Shown here: one piece after another, positions 1 through 6,778 of the stretch
How positions within the stretch are numbered: the stretch's first letter is position 1
Layout of the letters: each line of letters begins with the position of its first letter
Assembly: GCA_937983035.1 (NCBI GenBank)
Contig: CALKAN010000069.1
Coordinates: 1-8,502, forward strand
Source of the DNA: an uncultured Paenibacillaceae bacterium
GTDB lineage: Bacteria > Bacillota > Bacilli > Paenibacillales > CALAME01
DNA: 8,502 nucleotides
Direction of reading: 5' to 3'
Translations under genes and position numbers: made by a program
Notes under the pieces: generated by a model
The model's input: the letters and a program-made list of their open reading frames with translations, nothing else
Told to the model about the DNA's origin: nothing
The model's database searches: none

Positions 1-22
1 CCTTTTTAAAAGATGGATCTCA

Positions 23-44
23 TTATTGAAGAGTTATTGAAGCG
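23..44. repeat. Tandem 11-bp direct repeat
   Basis: TTATTGAAGAG (23-33) is followed at once by TTATTGAAGCG (34-44), matching at 10 of 11 positions. An 11-bp period puts both copies on the same face of the helix, as seen in sites for response regulators or AraC-type activators. The regulated gene is unclear and may lie left of the window. A chance repeat in AT-rich DNA is possible. Confidence 0.4.
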
Positions 45-50
45 TTTTCT
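36..50 (+). promoter_or_regulatory. CcpA (cre)-like site, one mismatch
   Basis: ATTGAAGCGTTTTCT fits the Bacillus cre consensus WTGNAANCGNWNNCW at every defined position except the G at position 3, which is T. Catabolite repression through CcpA is usual for galactosidase and sugar-uptake genes of Bacillota. The site lies about 390 bp upstream of the GH42 start codon, far for direct control of that gene, so it may serve a gene left of the window. One-mismatch cre sites also occur by chance. Confidence 0.3.
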
Positions 51-69
51 TTCTATTATAGCAAAAAAA

Positions 70-83
70 ATAAAGCGCTTTAT
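70..83. promoter_or_regulatory. 14-bp perfect palindrome, LacI-family operator-like
   Basis: ATAAAGCGCTTTAT is a perfect palindrome centred on CG. The AAGCGCTT core is what LacI/GalR-family regulators, including CcpA, recognise, but the outer TG/CA of an optimal cre site is replaced by AT/AT, so a local LacI-family repressor fits better than CcpA. No such regulator gene is in the window. The role is inferred from symmetry only. Confidence 0.4.
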
Positions 84-176
84 GATAGGAGTTGGAGCAA
101 AATAAACTGAGTGAGTAAAATGTTTGTGGGCGGAAAATTTAAAAAATTGGTGAAAATTAGGTAAAAAGCATAGAAA

Positions 177-236
177 AAGGCTTCCCTTCTTGGTAGAGTG
201 TATCGACGAAAACCACACTTAGGAAGGTGAAGCCTT
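177..236 (+). promoter_or_regulatory. Long hairpin covering a ribosome binding site
   Basis: AAGGCTTCCCTTC (177-189) pairs with GAAGG (223-227) plus GAAGCCTT (229-236), with one bulged T at 228: 13 base pairs. The stem can extend by weak U-G and U-A pairs, and an inner AGTGT (197-201) pairs with ACACT (215-219). The 3' arm contains the Shine-Dalgarno sequence GGAAGGTGA (222-230) of the short ORF that begins at 237, so in RNA the folded form would hide that site. Such RBS-burying hairpins occur near the ends of some insertion sequences, where they block expression from read-through transcripts, and in leader-regulated genes. There is no U-tract after the stem, so it is not an intrinsic terminator. 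Confidence 0.6.
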
Positions 237-284
237 ATGAAACAGTTTAGCATGAATTTGCCTACTTTAAAAGAAGTTGCTTAA
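237..284 (+). pseudogene. 15-codon ORF with strong RBS; possible truncated transposase start
   Basis: ATG at 237 sits 6 bases after GGAAGGTGA, a strong ribosome binding site, yet the frame ends at TAA (282-284) after MKQFSMNLPTLKEVA. A good start on a frame this short suggests either a leader peptide or the 5' stub of a gene whose body has been deleted. The residues NLPTLKEV recall, from memory, the N-termini of some ISLre2 (UPF0236) transposases of Bacillales; this is a weak resemblance over few residues. No transposase body, matching inverted repeat or target duplication is visible downstream, because the GH42 promoter follows directly. Confidence 0.35.
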
Positions 285-312
285 AAATGAGCAAATTTGC
301 ATGTAATATTTC

Positions 313-341
313 TTGTTTATATATGATACGTTTATATAAAC
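313..341 (+). promoter_or_regulatory. Probable promoter and operator of the GH42 gene
   Basis: TTGTTT (313-318) and TATAAA (335-340) form a fair sigma-A promoter with a 16-bp spacer, about 100 bp before the GH42 start. The -10 lies inside GTTTATATAAAC (330-341), a perfect 12-bp palindrome, and GTTTATATA occurs twice in the same direction (315-323 and 330-338). A protein bound to the palindrome would cover the -10 element, suggesting repression. AT-rich DNA makes such symmetry easier by chance. Confidence 0.45.
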
Positions 342-426
342 ATATTTTCCACTATCTGGGTGAATAAATTGGAAATAGAGTTGGTTCACAACATGAATAA
401 AGGGAAGTTTTAGCAACAAAGATGCC

Positions 427-432
427 AAGGAG
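427..432 (+). promoter_or_regulatory. GH42 ribosome binding site deciding the start
   Basis: AAGGAG (427-432) abuts a TTG codon at 433, leaving no spacer, but lies 9 bases before ATG at 442. Bacterial initiation needs roughly 5-10 bases, so ATG 442 is the start and the three extra codons from TTG 433 are not translated. Confidence 0.8.
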
Positions 433-441
433 TTGATCAAG

Positions 442-2433
442 ATGAGGAAAAAAATATATCACGGCGCAGCTTTTTATCCTGAATTGTGGAATGAAGAAGT
501 GATCGAACAAGATATTCAAATGATGAAGGAAGCCGGGATTAATGTGGTGCGGATCGGTGAATTTGCCTGGTCTGTCATGGAACCGGAAGAGGGCAAGATT
601 GACCTGAGCTTCTTTGTGGATATCATTCATCGGTTATATGAAAACGGGATCGAAACGGTGATGTGCACGCCAACCCCGACTCCGCCTATTTGGTTTACGC
701 ACGGTCATCCGGAACGCATGATTGTGGATGAGCGAGGGACCGTCATGGGACATGGAGCCAGGCAGCATGCTTGCACGAACAATCCGTATTTCCGGGAGCG
801 GGCTGCCATCATTACGGAGCACATTGCCAAAGCGATCGGACCGCTTCCGGGCGTGATCGGATGGCAGATTGACAATGAATTTAAAGCGCACGTCTCCGAA
901 TGCATGTGCGAAACGTGCAAACGTTTGTGGCATGAATGGCTCAGAGAACGATACGGCGATATCGAAACATTAAATGAAGCCTGGGGCACTCATATATGGA
1001 GCCAATATTATCAAAGCTTTGAACAAGTGCCGCAGCCGGGACCGGCGCCGTTTTTGCACAACTCCTCATTGAAAACGATGTACCAGTTGTTTTCTATGGA
1101 GAAGATCGCTGAATTTTGCGATGAGCAGGCAAGCATCATTCGGAAATATTCCGATGCGCCCATTACGCATAACAGCAGCATCGCTTTCAGCGTCGACAAT
1201 GAGCGGCTGTTTCGGAACTTGGATTTTGCTTCTTTTGATACTTATGCCAATATTCACAATACGCCTGCTTATTTATTGAATTGCGATTTATTCCGAAACT
1301 TCAAGAAAGGCCGCGATTTCTGGATCATGGAGACGAGCCCGTCCTATGCTGGATCGTTGGAAAGTCATGCCATCCCTCATCCTAACGGGTATTTGCGAGC
1401 CGAAGCAGCGGCTGCTTATGCTCTGGGCGCGGAAGCTTTTTGCTATTGGCTGTGGCGCCAGCAGCGGACAGGATGCGAACAGCCGCACAGTTCAGTCATC
1501 AGTGCCTGGGGAGAACCTGCGGTCGGTTATGACAATGTGCTCGAAGTTGAAAAGGCGCGAAAAGCGCTCGAGCCGGTGCTGTTGTCTTCGAGACCTGTTC
1601 AAGCAGAAACAGCGATGACGTACTCGGATCGCGCCAAAGCGTTTTTGAAAACAGAACCGCACCGGAATTTGAATCATCGCGGGCTCGTTACGTCATTTTA
1701 CGAACGGATGTTATCTCTCGGCATACACCGCGATCTCATTCCGGAAGGGGCGGAATTAGACGGATATAAGCTGTTGTTTACACCGTTTATTCATTATTTG
1801 TCTCCTGAGTATGCAGCGCGGGCCGTCGAATTCGTTGAGCGAGGAGGCATATGGGTAGTCGGTCCGCTGACCGGAGATCGGACAGAACATCACACGGTTC
1901 ACACGGATGCAGCATTGGGTGAATTAGAGTCCATTGCCGGGGTGAAGACCGTGCATATGTATCCGATGGACGGTTCCGGCACGATCGGACAAGCTTTCGG
2001 CATGACGGCGCCGCTCAGCATGTACAGCGCAGTGTTTGAACCGAAGCAAGCAGAAGCCGTGGGCGTGATCACCGAAGGATTAACTCCAGGCAAAGCATTC
2101 ATTACTGAGGCGAAGCGCGGCCAAGGGAAAATCGTGATGCTCGGATCGATGCCGGCCGGCGATGAAGGGGATGCGATGCTGAAGCGATTGATCGATCATT
2201 ATGCGGATGAGGCCGGTGTTGCATTGCGCACGGATGTTTCAACGGGAACGATCGCGGCGCCGAGGCGCATGGACAGCGGCGAGATGGTGTGGATCATCGT
2301 CAATATGGACGGAAAAGGCGGCAGCGTCACGCTGCCGGAGGCAGGCCTTGATTTGCTTGCAGAAGAAATGATCCCTGCCGGCAAAATTGAAGTGGGGGGG
2401 TTTGATTTTCGCATCATTCAATTTCCGCATTAG
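442..2433 (+). CDS. GH42 beta-galactosidase
   Basis: Cytoplasmic retaining glycoside hydrolase that releases terminal beta-galactose from oligosaccharides or plant-derived galactosides; there is no signal peptide. The 663-residue length is usual for the family. The N-terminal TIM barrel (about residues 8-385) carries the acid/base Glu146 in WQIDNEF and the nucleophile Glu297 in WIMETSP, and ends with the family-typical YWLWRQQ segment. Cys111 and the C-x-C-x2-C trio Cys154, Cys156 and Cys159 match the structural zinc cluster known from the Thermus A4 GH42 enzyme. A trimerisation domain (about 386-595) and a small C-terminal beta domain (about 596-663) follow. The gene stands alone between its own promoter and a terminator. 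Residue numbers use ATG 442. Family assignment is firm; the natural substrate cannot be told, and several GH42 enzymes prefer galacto-oligosaccharides over lactose. The symbol is left blank because bga/gan naming depends on substrate. Confidence 0.95.
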   Translation: MRKKIYHGAAFYPELWNEEVIEQDIQMMKEAGINVVRIGEFAWSVMEPEEGKIDLSFFVDIIHRLYENGIETVMCTPTPTPPIWFTHGHPERMIVDERGTVMGHGARQHACTNNPYFRERAAIITEHIAKAIGPLPGVIGWQIDNEFKAHVSECMCETCKRLWHEWLRERYGDIETLNEAWGTHIWSQYYQSFEQVPQPGPAPFLHNSSLKTMYQLFSMEKIAEFCDEQASIIRKYSDAPITHNSSIAFSVDNERLFRNLDFASFDTYANIHNTPAYLLNCDLFRNFKKGRDFWIMETSPSYAGSLESHAIPHPNGYLRAEAAAAYALGAEAFCYWLWRQQRTGCEQPHSSVISAWGEPAVGYDNVLEVEKARKALEPVLLSSRPVQAETAMTYSDRAKAFLKTEPHRNLNHRGLVTSFYERMLSLGIHRDLIPEGAELDGYKLLFTPFIHYLSPEYAARAVEFVERGGIWVVGPLTGDRTEHHTVHTDAALGELESIAGVKTVHMYPMDGSGTIGQAFGMTAPLSMYSAVFEPKQAEAVGVITEGLTPGKAFITEAKRGQGKIVMLGSMPAGDEGDAMLKRLIDHYADEAGVALRTDVSTGTIAAPRRMDSGEMVWIIVNMDGKGGSVTLPEAGLDLLAEEMIPAGKIEVGGFDFRIIQFPH

Positions 2434-2458
2434 AGATTTGAATGCGCAAATCGATTTC

Positions 2459-2502
2459 AAAAAAAGAGGGAGTCAGGCTGCGGATGGCAGCCCCTCCCTT
2501 TT
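2459..2502. terminator. Bidirectional intrinsic terminator between convergent genes
   Basis: GGCTGC (2476-2481) pairs with GCAGCC (2487-2492) around the loop GGATG, and GGGAG (2468-2472) pairs with CTCCC (2494-2498) below a small internal loop. A run of A precedes the stem and TTTT follows it, so both strands give a hairpin plus U-tract. It can end the GH42 transcript and the ATPase transcript, whose stop codons are at 2431 and 2541. Confidence 0.85.
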
Positions 2503-2540
2503 GATTTATCAAGCTGGAAAGCGATCGAGTTTTGCAACGT

Positions 2541-5189
2541 TTACGGCGCAGTTCGCCGCAATCCTTTGATCAGCTCATTGACGGCCAGCGGGATCAAGGC
2601 GAGCAGCAACACGAGTCCCCAATCGAAGAGGGACAGAAATTGCAGCTTGAATGCGGAAGCTAAGAACGGCACGGATACGACGATGAATTGCAATAACAAT
2701 CCGATGACGATCGCTCCAATTAAATATTTGTTGCTGAACAAACCGATCGCAAATATAGAGCGGTCCGCGCTGCGCATCGAGAGTGAATAGAACAGCTGCG
2801 AAGCTGCCAGCACGACAAATGCCATCGTGCGGGCATAGCTCAGCACTTCGTCTGGAATGTCGCTCGATCCGAGGCTGTAGGCATGTTCATGCAGCCCCCA
2901 ATAAAAGGCAAACAGCGTGACGCTTCCGACCAGCACCCCGCCGATGACCGCCCGCATGGCCGCGCCTTTCGCAAAGAAACTTTCATGCGGCGGGCGCGGC
3001 TTTTCTTTCATGACGGACTTGTCTTCAGGGTCCACTCCGAGCGCAATCGCCGGCAGCGTATCCGTCACCAAGTTAATCCATAAAATTTGGGTGGCTAACA
3101 GCGGCACCGGCCAGAAGAACAGCACGGCAGCCAGAATGGCGATTACTTCCCCCAAGTTGCAAGAAAGCAAAAACACGATCGATTTTTTTATATTGTTATA
3201 TATGTTTCGGCCTTCGCGAACGGCATGGACAATCGTGGAAAAATTGTCGTCCGTTAAAATCATGTCGCTGGTGCCTTTCGATACGTCTGTGCCGGTGATG
3301 CCCATGGCGACGCCGATGTCGGCATGCTTCAACGATGGAGCGTCATTGACGCCGTCTCCGGTCATGGACACGATATGGCCGTGGCTTTTGAATGCTTTGA
3401 CAATTTTTACTTTGTGCTCTGGGGACACCCTGGCGAACACTCGGTACTTTTCAATGTTTTGCGCAAACGATTCATCCGTATGTTCGTCGATCTCCGCTCC
3501 AGTCATGCATTGATCGATCGATTCAGCGATGCCCAGCTCTTTGGCGATGGCAAAGGCGGTGTTTTTATGGTCGCCGGTAATCATGATCGGAGTGATCCCT
3601 GCAGCTTTCGCTTCGCGGATCGAGTCTTTCACTTCCATGCGGGGCGGATCGATCATGCCGACGAATCCGATCAAGGTAAGCTCTTTTTCCATTTCTTCAA
3701 GTTCGATCTTCGCATCCGCATCTTTATAAGCGGCGGCTAATACGCGCAAAGCTTGATCGGACATCGCATCCGCCGCTTGCAAATAGTGTTTCTTTAACTC
3801 GTCTGTCAGCGGCACTGCTTCTCCATCCACTAACGCACTCGTGCAAATGTTCAGCAGCCGGTCGATCGCGCCTTTCACATGCACCCGATGCCCTTGTTCC
3901 ATTTCATTGAGCGTAGACATGACTTTTCGCTCGGAGTCGAATGGACGTTCAGCAATTCTTGGAAAGTTCGCGTCCAGATCTTTTTTGTTCATCCCATTGC
4001 GCGCTCCCCATGCCACCAACGCCACTTCGGTTGGATCTCCGGTTCCTTGTCCGTCTTCGTATGTGGCATCAGAGCAAAGCACGAACGTTTGGATGAGCTG
4101 CTTCTCCAACTGATCCGGCTGCAAATCTCCCTCTGCAGGAACTTTGCGAAGCCGATCTTTTATGTAGTGCTGCACGACTGTCATTTTGTTCTGAGTCAAA
4201 GTGCCCGTTTTGTCGGAGCAGATAATATTGACCGAGCCTAATGTTTCCACTGCGGGCAGTTTTTTTACAATCGCGTTAAAACGCGACATGCGCGTCACTC
4301 CGAGCGCAAGCACGATGGCAACGATGGCCGGCAGGCCTTCCGGAATCGCGGCGACAGCCAAGCTGATGGAGGTCAGGAACATTTCGAACAGATCTCTTCC
4401 TTGCAGGAGGGAGATAATAAAGATTAGGGCGCAGATGCCGATTGCGATGAAGCCGAGCGTTTTGCCGAGCTCTTCCAATCTTTGCTGAAGCGGGGTCAAT
4501 TGTTTCGCATCTTCGTTCAGAATGCCGGCGATTTTGCCCATTTCCGTCTTCATGGCTGTGGCGACAGCAATGCCTTCTCCGCGGCCGTAAGTGACCAGCG
4601 TGGACATGAATGCCATGTTCGCGCGGTCTCCGATCGGCGTTTTCGGATCATCGAGCACAAGCTCCGCTTTTTTTTCAGATGGAAGCGACTCTCCCGTGAG
4701 CGCGGATTCCTCGATCTGCAAATTGACGCTCTCTATGAGCCGCAAATCCGCCGGCACGTATCTGCCTGCATCTAAAATGACGACATCGCCCGGCACCACT
4801 TCTTTGGAGTCGATTTCCACGATGTCGCCGCCGCGCCTGACGAGCGTCTTCGGGCTGGACATTTGCTGCAAAGCTTCCATCGCTTTTTCAGCTTTATGTT
4901 CTTGAAAGACGCCGATGGCGGCATTGATCAAGACGACGAGCAAGATGATGATCGAATCGACAAATTCGCCGATCACCAGAGTGATCAGCGCCGCGCCGAG
5001 CAAAACGTAAATGAGCATATCTTTCATCTGTGCGAAAAAAGAGGCGATGAGACTCGGTTTTTTCTTCCCTTCCAACTGATTTTCGCCGTATTCCTGCAGT
5101 CGTTTTTTCGCCTCCGCAGCGGTTAATCCGGTCGCGGGGTCCACTTGCAGCATTTCCGCAACTTTGTTGGCTGATTGTGTAAACATCAT
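2541..5189 (-). CDS. P-type Ca2+-transporting ATPase (SERCA/PacL type, P2A)
   Basis: Membrane pump that exports Ca2+ from the cytoplasm using ATP. At 882 residues it is full length for bacterial P2A pumps. In order: cation-ATPase N-terminal domain (about 5-70), M1-M2 (about 57-96), actuator domain with TGES (165-168), M3-M4 (about 244-297) with PEGLP (283-287), phosphorylation motif DKTGT with Asp326, nucleotide-binding KGA (439-441), DPPR (514-517), TGD (538-540), hinge TGDGVNDAP (610-618), then M5-M10 (about 670-874). Ca2+ ligands equivalent to SERCA Glu309 (Glu284), Asn768 (Asn678), Glu771 (Glu681), Asn796 (Asn706), Thr799 (Thr709) and Asp800 (Asp710) are present; the position of SERCA Glu908 in M8 reads Met805 by motif alignment. 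The start is the first of two adjacent ATG codons, behind GGTGGTGA. Bacillus YloB and Listeria LMCA1 are relatives. It runs opposite to its neighbours as a single-gene unit; Ca2+ as substrate is well supported, Mn2+ less likely. Confidence 0.95.
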   Translation of the reverse strand: MMFTQSANKVAEMLQVDPATGLTAAEAKKRLQEYGENQLEGKKKPSLIASFFAQMKDMLIYVLLGAALITLVIGEFVDSIIILLVVLINAAIGVFQEHKAEKAMEALQQMSSPKTLVRRGGDIVEIDSKEVVPGDVVILDAGRYVPADLRLIESVNLQIEESALTGESLPSEKKAELVLDDPKTPIGDRANMAFMSTLVTYGRGEGIAVATAMKTEMGKIAGILNEDAKQLTPLQQRLEELGKTLGFIAIGICALIFIISLLQGRDLFEMFLTSISLAVAAIPEGLPAIVAIVLALGVTRMSRFNAIVKKLPAVETLGSVNIICSDKTGTLTQNKMTVVQHYIKDRLRKVPAEGDLQPDQLEKQLIQTFVLCSDATYEDGQGTGDPTEVALVAWGARNGMNKKDLDANFPRIAERPFDSERKVMSTLNEMEQGHRVHVKGAIDRLLNICTSALVDGEAVPLTDELKKHYLQAADAMSDQALRVLAAAYKDADAKIELEEMEKELTLIGFVGMIDPPRMEVKDSIREAKAAGITPIMITGDHKNTAFAIAKELGIAESIDQCMTGAEIDEHTDESFAQNIEKYRVFARVSPEHKVKIVKAFKSHGHIVSMTGDGVNDAPSLKHADIGVAMGITGTDVSKGTSDMILTDDNFSTIVHAVREGRNIYNNIKKSIVFLLSCNLGEVIAILAAVLFFWPVPLLATQILWINLVTDTLPAIALGVDPEDKSVMKEKPRPPHESFFAKGAAMRAVIGGVLVGSVTLFAFYWGLHEHAYSLGSSDIPDEVLSYARTMAFVVLAASQLFYSLSMRSADRSIFAIGLFSNKYLIGAIVIGLLLQFIVVSVPFLASAFKLQFLSLFDWGLVLLLALIPLAVNELIKGLRRTAP

Positions 5190-5193
5190 GCTG

Positions 5194-5201
5194 TCACCAC
5201 C
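5194..5201 (-). promoter_or_regulatory. Ribosome binding site of the Ca2+-ATPase gene
   Basis: The minus strand reads GGTGGTGA, one mismatch from GGAGGTGA, with its GGTGG part 7 bases before the ATG at 5189. A second ATG follows directly, so initiation at 5186 is also possible and would differ by one residue. Confidence 0.7.
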
Positions 5202-5241
5202 GATTACTCGAATTATTTTTAAGCATATTTTGAATGGTGTT

Positions 5242-5250
5242 ATTATATCA
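5242..5250 (-). promoter_or_regulatory. Extended -10 promoter of the Ca2+-ATPase gene
   Basis: On the minus strand this reads TGATATAAT, an extended -10 (TGnTATAAT) with a perfect TATAAT hexamer, about 55 bases before the ATPase start codon. The -35 region is poor, as is common when the TG extension is present. GTGT (5237-5240) and ACAC (5250-5253) flank the hexamer symmetrically, a possible short operator. Confidence 0.65.
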
Positions 5251-5289
5251 CACGATGGAAATTTTATGTAATCATTTCGGTTGTCGTTT

Positions 5290-5319
5290 TTGACGGATTT
5301 GTAAATTTAACTTTATGTT
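5290..5319 (+). promoter_or_regulatory. Candidate promoter of the solute-binding protein gene
   Basis: TTGACG (5290-5295) and TATGTT (5314-5319), 18 bp apart, match the sigma-A elements at 5/6 and 4/6 positions. Transcription would begin near 5326, leaving a leader of about 70 bases. A second possible -10, TATACT (5355-5360), has no recognisable -35 and would need an activator. Confidence 0.45.
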
Positions 5320-5320
5320 T

Positions 5321-5364
5321 ACACTGGGGAAACGCAGCGTTAATCCTCGTTGATTATACTGGGG
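5321..5364. promoter_or_regulatory. Palindrome and direct repeat in the binding-protein leader
   Basis: AACGCAGCGTT (5331-5341) is a perfect inverted repeat with a one-base centre, resembling half-sites of LacI-family operators. ACTGGGG occurs at 5323-5329 and again at 5358-5364, 35 bp apart, flanking the palindrome. The group sits just downstream of the proposed promoter, where a repressor would block transcription. Sugar-responsive control is inferred. Confidence 0.4.
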
Positions 5365-5396
5365 CCGTAATGATCATGGAAAGAAGAGGATGATGC

Positions 5397-6749
5397 ATGG
5401 TGTTAAGATTATGGACAAACATGTTGCTTCTGATTGTACTGATTGTTGCAGCAGGCTGCGGGCAGATGGAAACAGCCGAGGTTCAACATGATGAAAAACG
5501 GCCGGCGGCAATTTCGATTGAGACTGAAAAAGTTGAGGCGGAAACTTTACCTGATTATGCAGCTGACACGACGCCTGTCACGTTAGATTTTGCCGTTCAT
5601 CTGCCGATCAATGAAGAGTTTGAGTGTTTATACATTGAACCTGTCACGAAGAAATATCCCCATATTACGTTGAACATGGAAAGAGTAAGCAATTTTGCCA
5701 AATATGACGAACTCCTTGCGGCAGGACAAGTGCCGGATCTTTACATCTCTTTCAACGGGAACATGCCGGGCTTGAAAGACCGGGGGATTAATATGGATAT
5801 GAAGGACATTTTTGAGCAGCAAGGATTTGATCTTTCTCGGTTCCAGCAAAATTATTTGGATGATATTCAATATGCAGCGGTCGAGGAAGGAGAACTGTAC
5901 GGACTGCCGATTGAAGCAGCCTTTCATGCCCTTTATTACAATAAAGACATTTTCGATCAGTTCGGCGTTGCTTATCCGAAAGACGGCATGACGATGGAAG
6001 AAGCGCTGGAACTGGCCAGACAGTTGACGCGAGTGGTTGATGGAGTACAATACCGGGGCTGGGACATTGCCAGCATCGTAAGACTGGCTCAGCCGCTTGG
6101 TTTGGAATATGTGGATCATGATACGGAATTGGCGATCGTTGCCAGCGAAGGATGGAAGCGCGTATTTGAATTGGGCAAAGCGATTTATTCCATACCCGGC
6201 AATGCGCCTTCTGAAGATGCAAGCAAAAATAGATTGAATGGGTTTATGACAGACCGCACCATTGCGATGTTGAACGAGACGAGCAAATTTTCGCAATTGA
6301 AAGAGGCGGAGCAGAACGGTCTCAACTGGGATGTCGCTCAACATCCTTATTATGAGGAAAGACCGAATGTTTACGGAAATTCTACCGTATATATGATCGG
6401 AGCTGTTCCGACAACCGAACATATGAATCAAGTGCTGCAAGTCATTGAAGTGTTCACTTCCGACGAAGTGCAGATGGAAGTTTCCAAGTCTGGCCGTCTT
6501 TCTCCGCTCAACAATGCAGATGTTCAGAACGCTTTCGGTCAAGGAGATCCTGCTTTGGCGAACAAAAATCTGGCCGGCATTTTGAAAGGAACGCCTGTAA
6601 AGTATCCCATTTATTTGTACAGGGAAATTGCCGAACCGATGACGAACAGGAAATTTAATGAATTTCTTGAAAGCTCTAAAGATGTGAATATGGTCCTGAA
6701 AGAATTAGAGGAAGAAATCAATCTCGCGATTGAATCAGAGAAGAGATAA
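5397..6749 (+). CDS. ABC-type sugar solute-binding lipoprotein (family 1), no permease nearby
   Basis: Extracytoplasmic substrate-binding protein that would capture a carbohydrate for an ABC importer. ATG 5397 follows AAGAGGA (5384-5390) by 6 bases. Residues 1-20 form a signal peptide with one arginine and a hydrophobic core, ending in the lipobox VAAGC; Cys21 would be lipidated after SPase II cleavage, anchoring the protein to the outer face of the membrane. Residues about 22-58 are an acidic, flexible linker. From about 60 the fold follows family 1 binding proteins: a PDLYISF strand (about 113-119), then GLPIEAAFHALYYNKDIF (169-186), a hallmark segment at the domain interface, and helical C-terminal lobes. 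The total of 450 residues is typical. Usually two permease genes follow; here a terminator and an unrelated gene do, so it must borrow a transporter encoded elsewhere, or act as a sensor. The ligand is unknown. Confidence 0.88.
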   Translation: MVLRLWTNMLLLIVLIVAAGCGQMETAEVQHDEKRPAAISIETEKVEAETLPDYAADTTPVTLDFAVHLPINEEFECLYIEPVTKKYPHITLNMERVSNFAKYDELLAAGQVPDLYISFNGNMPGLKDRGINMDMKDIFEQQGFDLSRFQQNYLDDIQYAAVEEGELYGLPIEAAFHALYYNKDIFDQFGVAYPKDGMTMEEALELARQLTRVVDGVQYRGWDIASIVRLAQPLGLEYVDHDTELAIVASEGWKRVFELGKAIYSIPGNAPSEDASKNRLNGFMTDRTIAMLNETSKFSQLKEAEQNGLNWDVAQHPYYEERPNVYGNSTVYMIGAVPTTEHMNQVLQVIEVFTSDEVQMEVSKSGRLSPLNNADVQNAFGQGDPALANKNLAGILKGTPVKYPIYLYREIAEPMTNRKFNEFLESSKDVNMVLKELEEEINLAIESEKR

Positions 6750-6778
6750 TAAGAGAAGTTAAAAAGAAATTGTGCTAA

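Larger units (their letters stand above)
1..441. other. AT-rich intergenic region upstream of the GH42 gene
   Basis: No reading frame here looks like a real full-length gene; the open frame on the minus strand at 6-218 is rich in Phe, Ile and Lys, as translated AT-rich DNA is, and has no recognisable motif. The stretch holds, in order, a tandem 11-bp repeat (23-44), a CcpA-like site (36-50), a 14-bp palindrome (70-83), a long hairpin (177-236), a 15-codon ORF (237-284) and the likely GH42 promoter (313-340). Each is listed separately. Confidence 0.7.

Noticed and set aside
6..218. 70-codon open frame on the minus strand in the left intergenic region
   Set aside because: Phe/Ile/Lys-rich translation of AT-rich DNA that also crosses the hairpin at 177-236; no family resemblance.
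2917..3513. 198-codon open frame on the plus strand inside the ATPase gene
   Set aside because: Antisense to conserved P-type ATPase motifs; its composition is that of a shadow frame, with no known domain.
3509..3522. GATC-rich run suggesting an origin or methylation cluster
   Set aside because: GATCGATCGA falls inside conserved ATPase coding sequence and GATCG is common throughout the window's genes, so codon use explains it.
5190..5289. Riboswitch or metal-sensing leader before the Ca2+-ATPase
   Set aside because: Only about 50 bases lie between the promoter and start codon, AT-rich and without stable stems.
5628..6542. 304-codon open frame on the minus strand
   Set aside because: It lies wholly antisense inside the solute-binding protein gene, has no recognisable domain, and is rich in His, Arg and Phe, as reverse-complement translations are. 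The plus-strand protein has clear family features.
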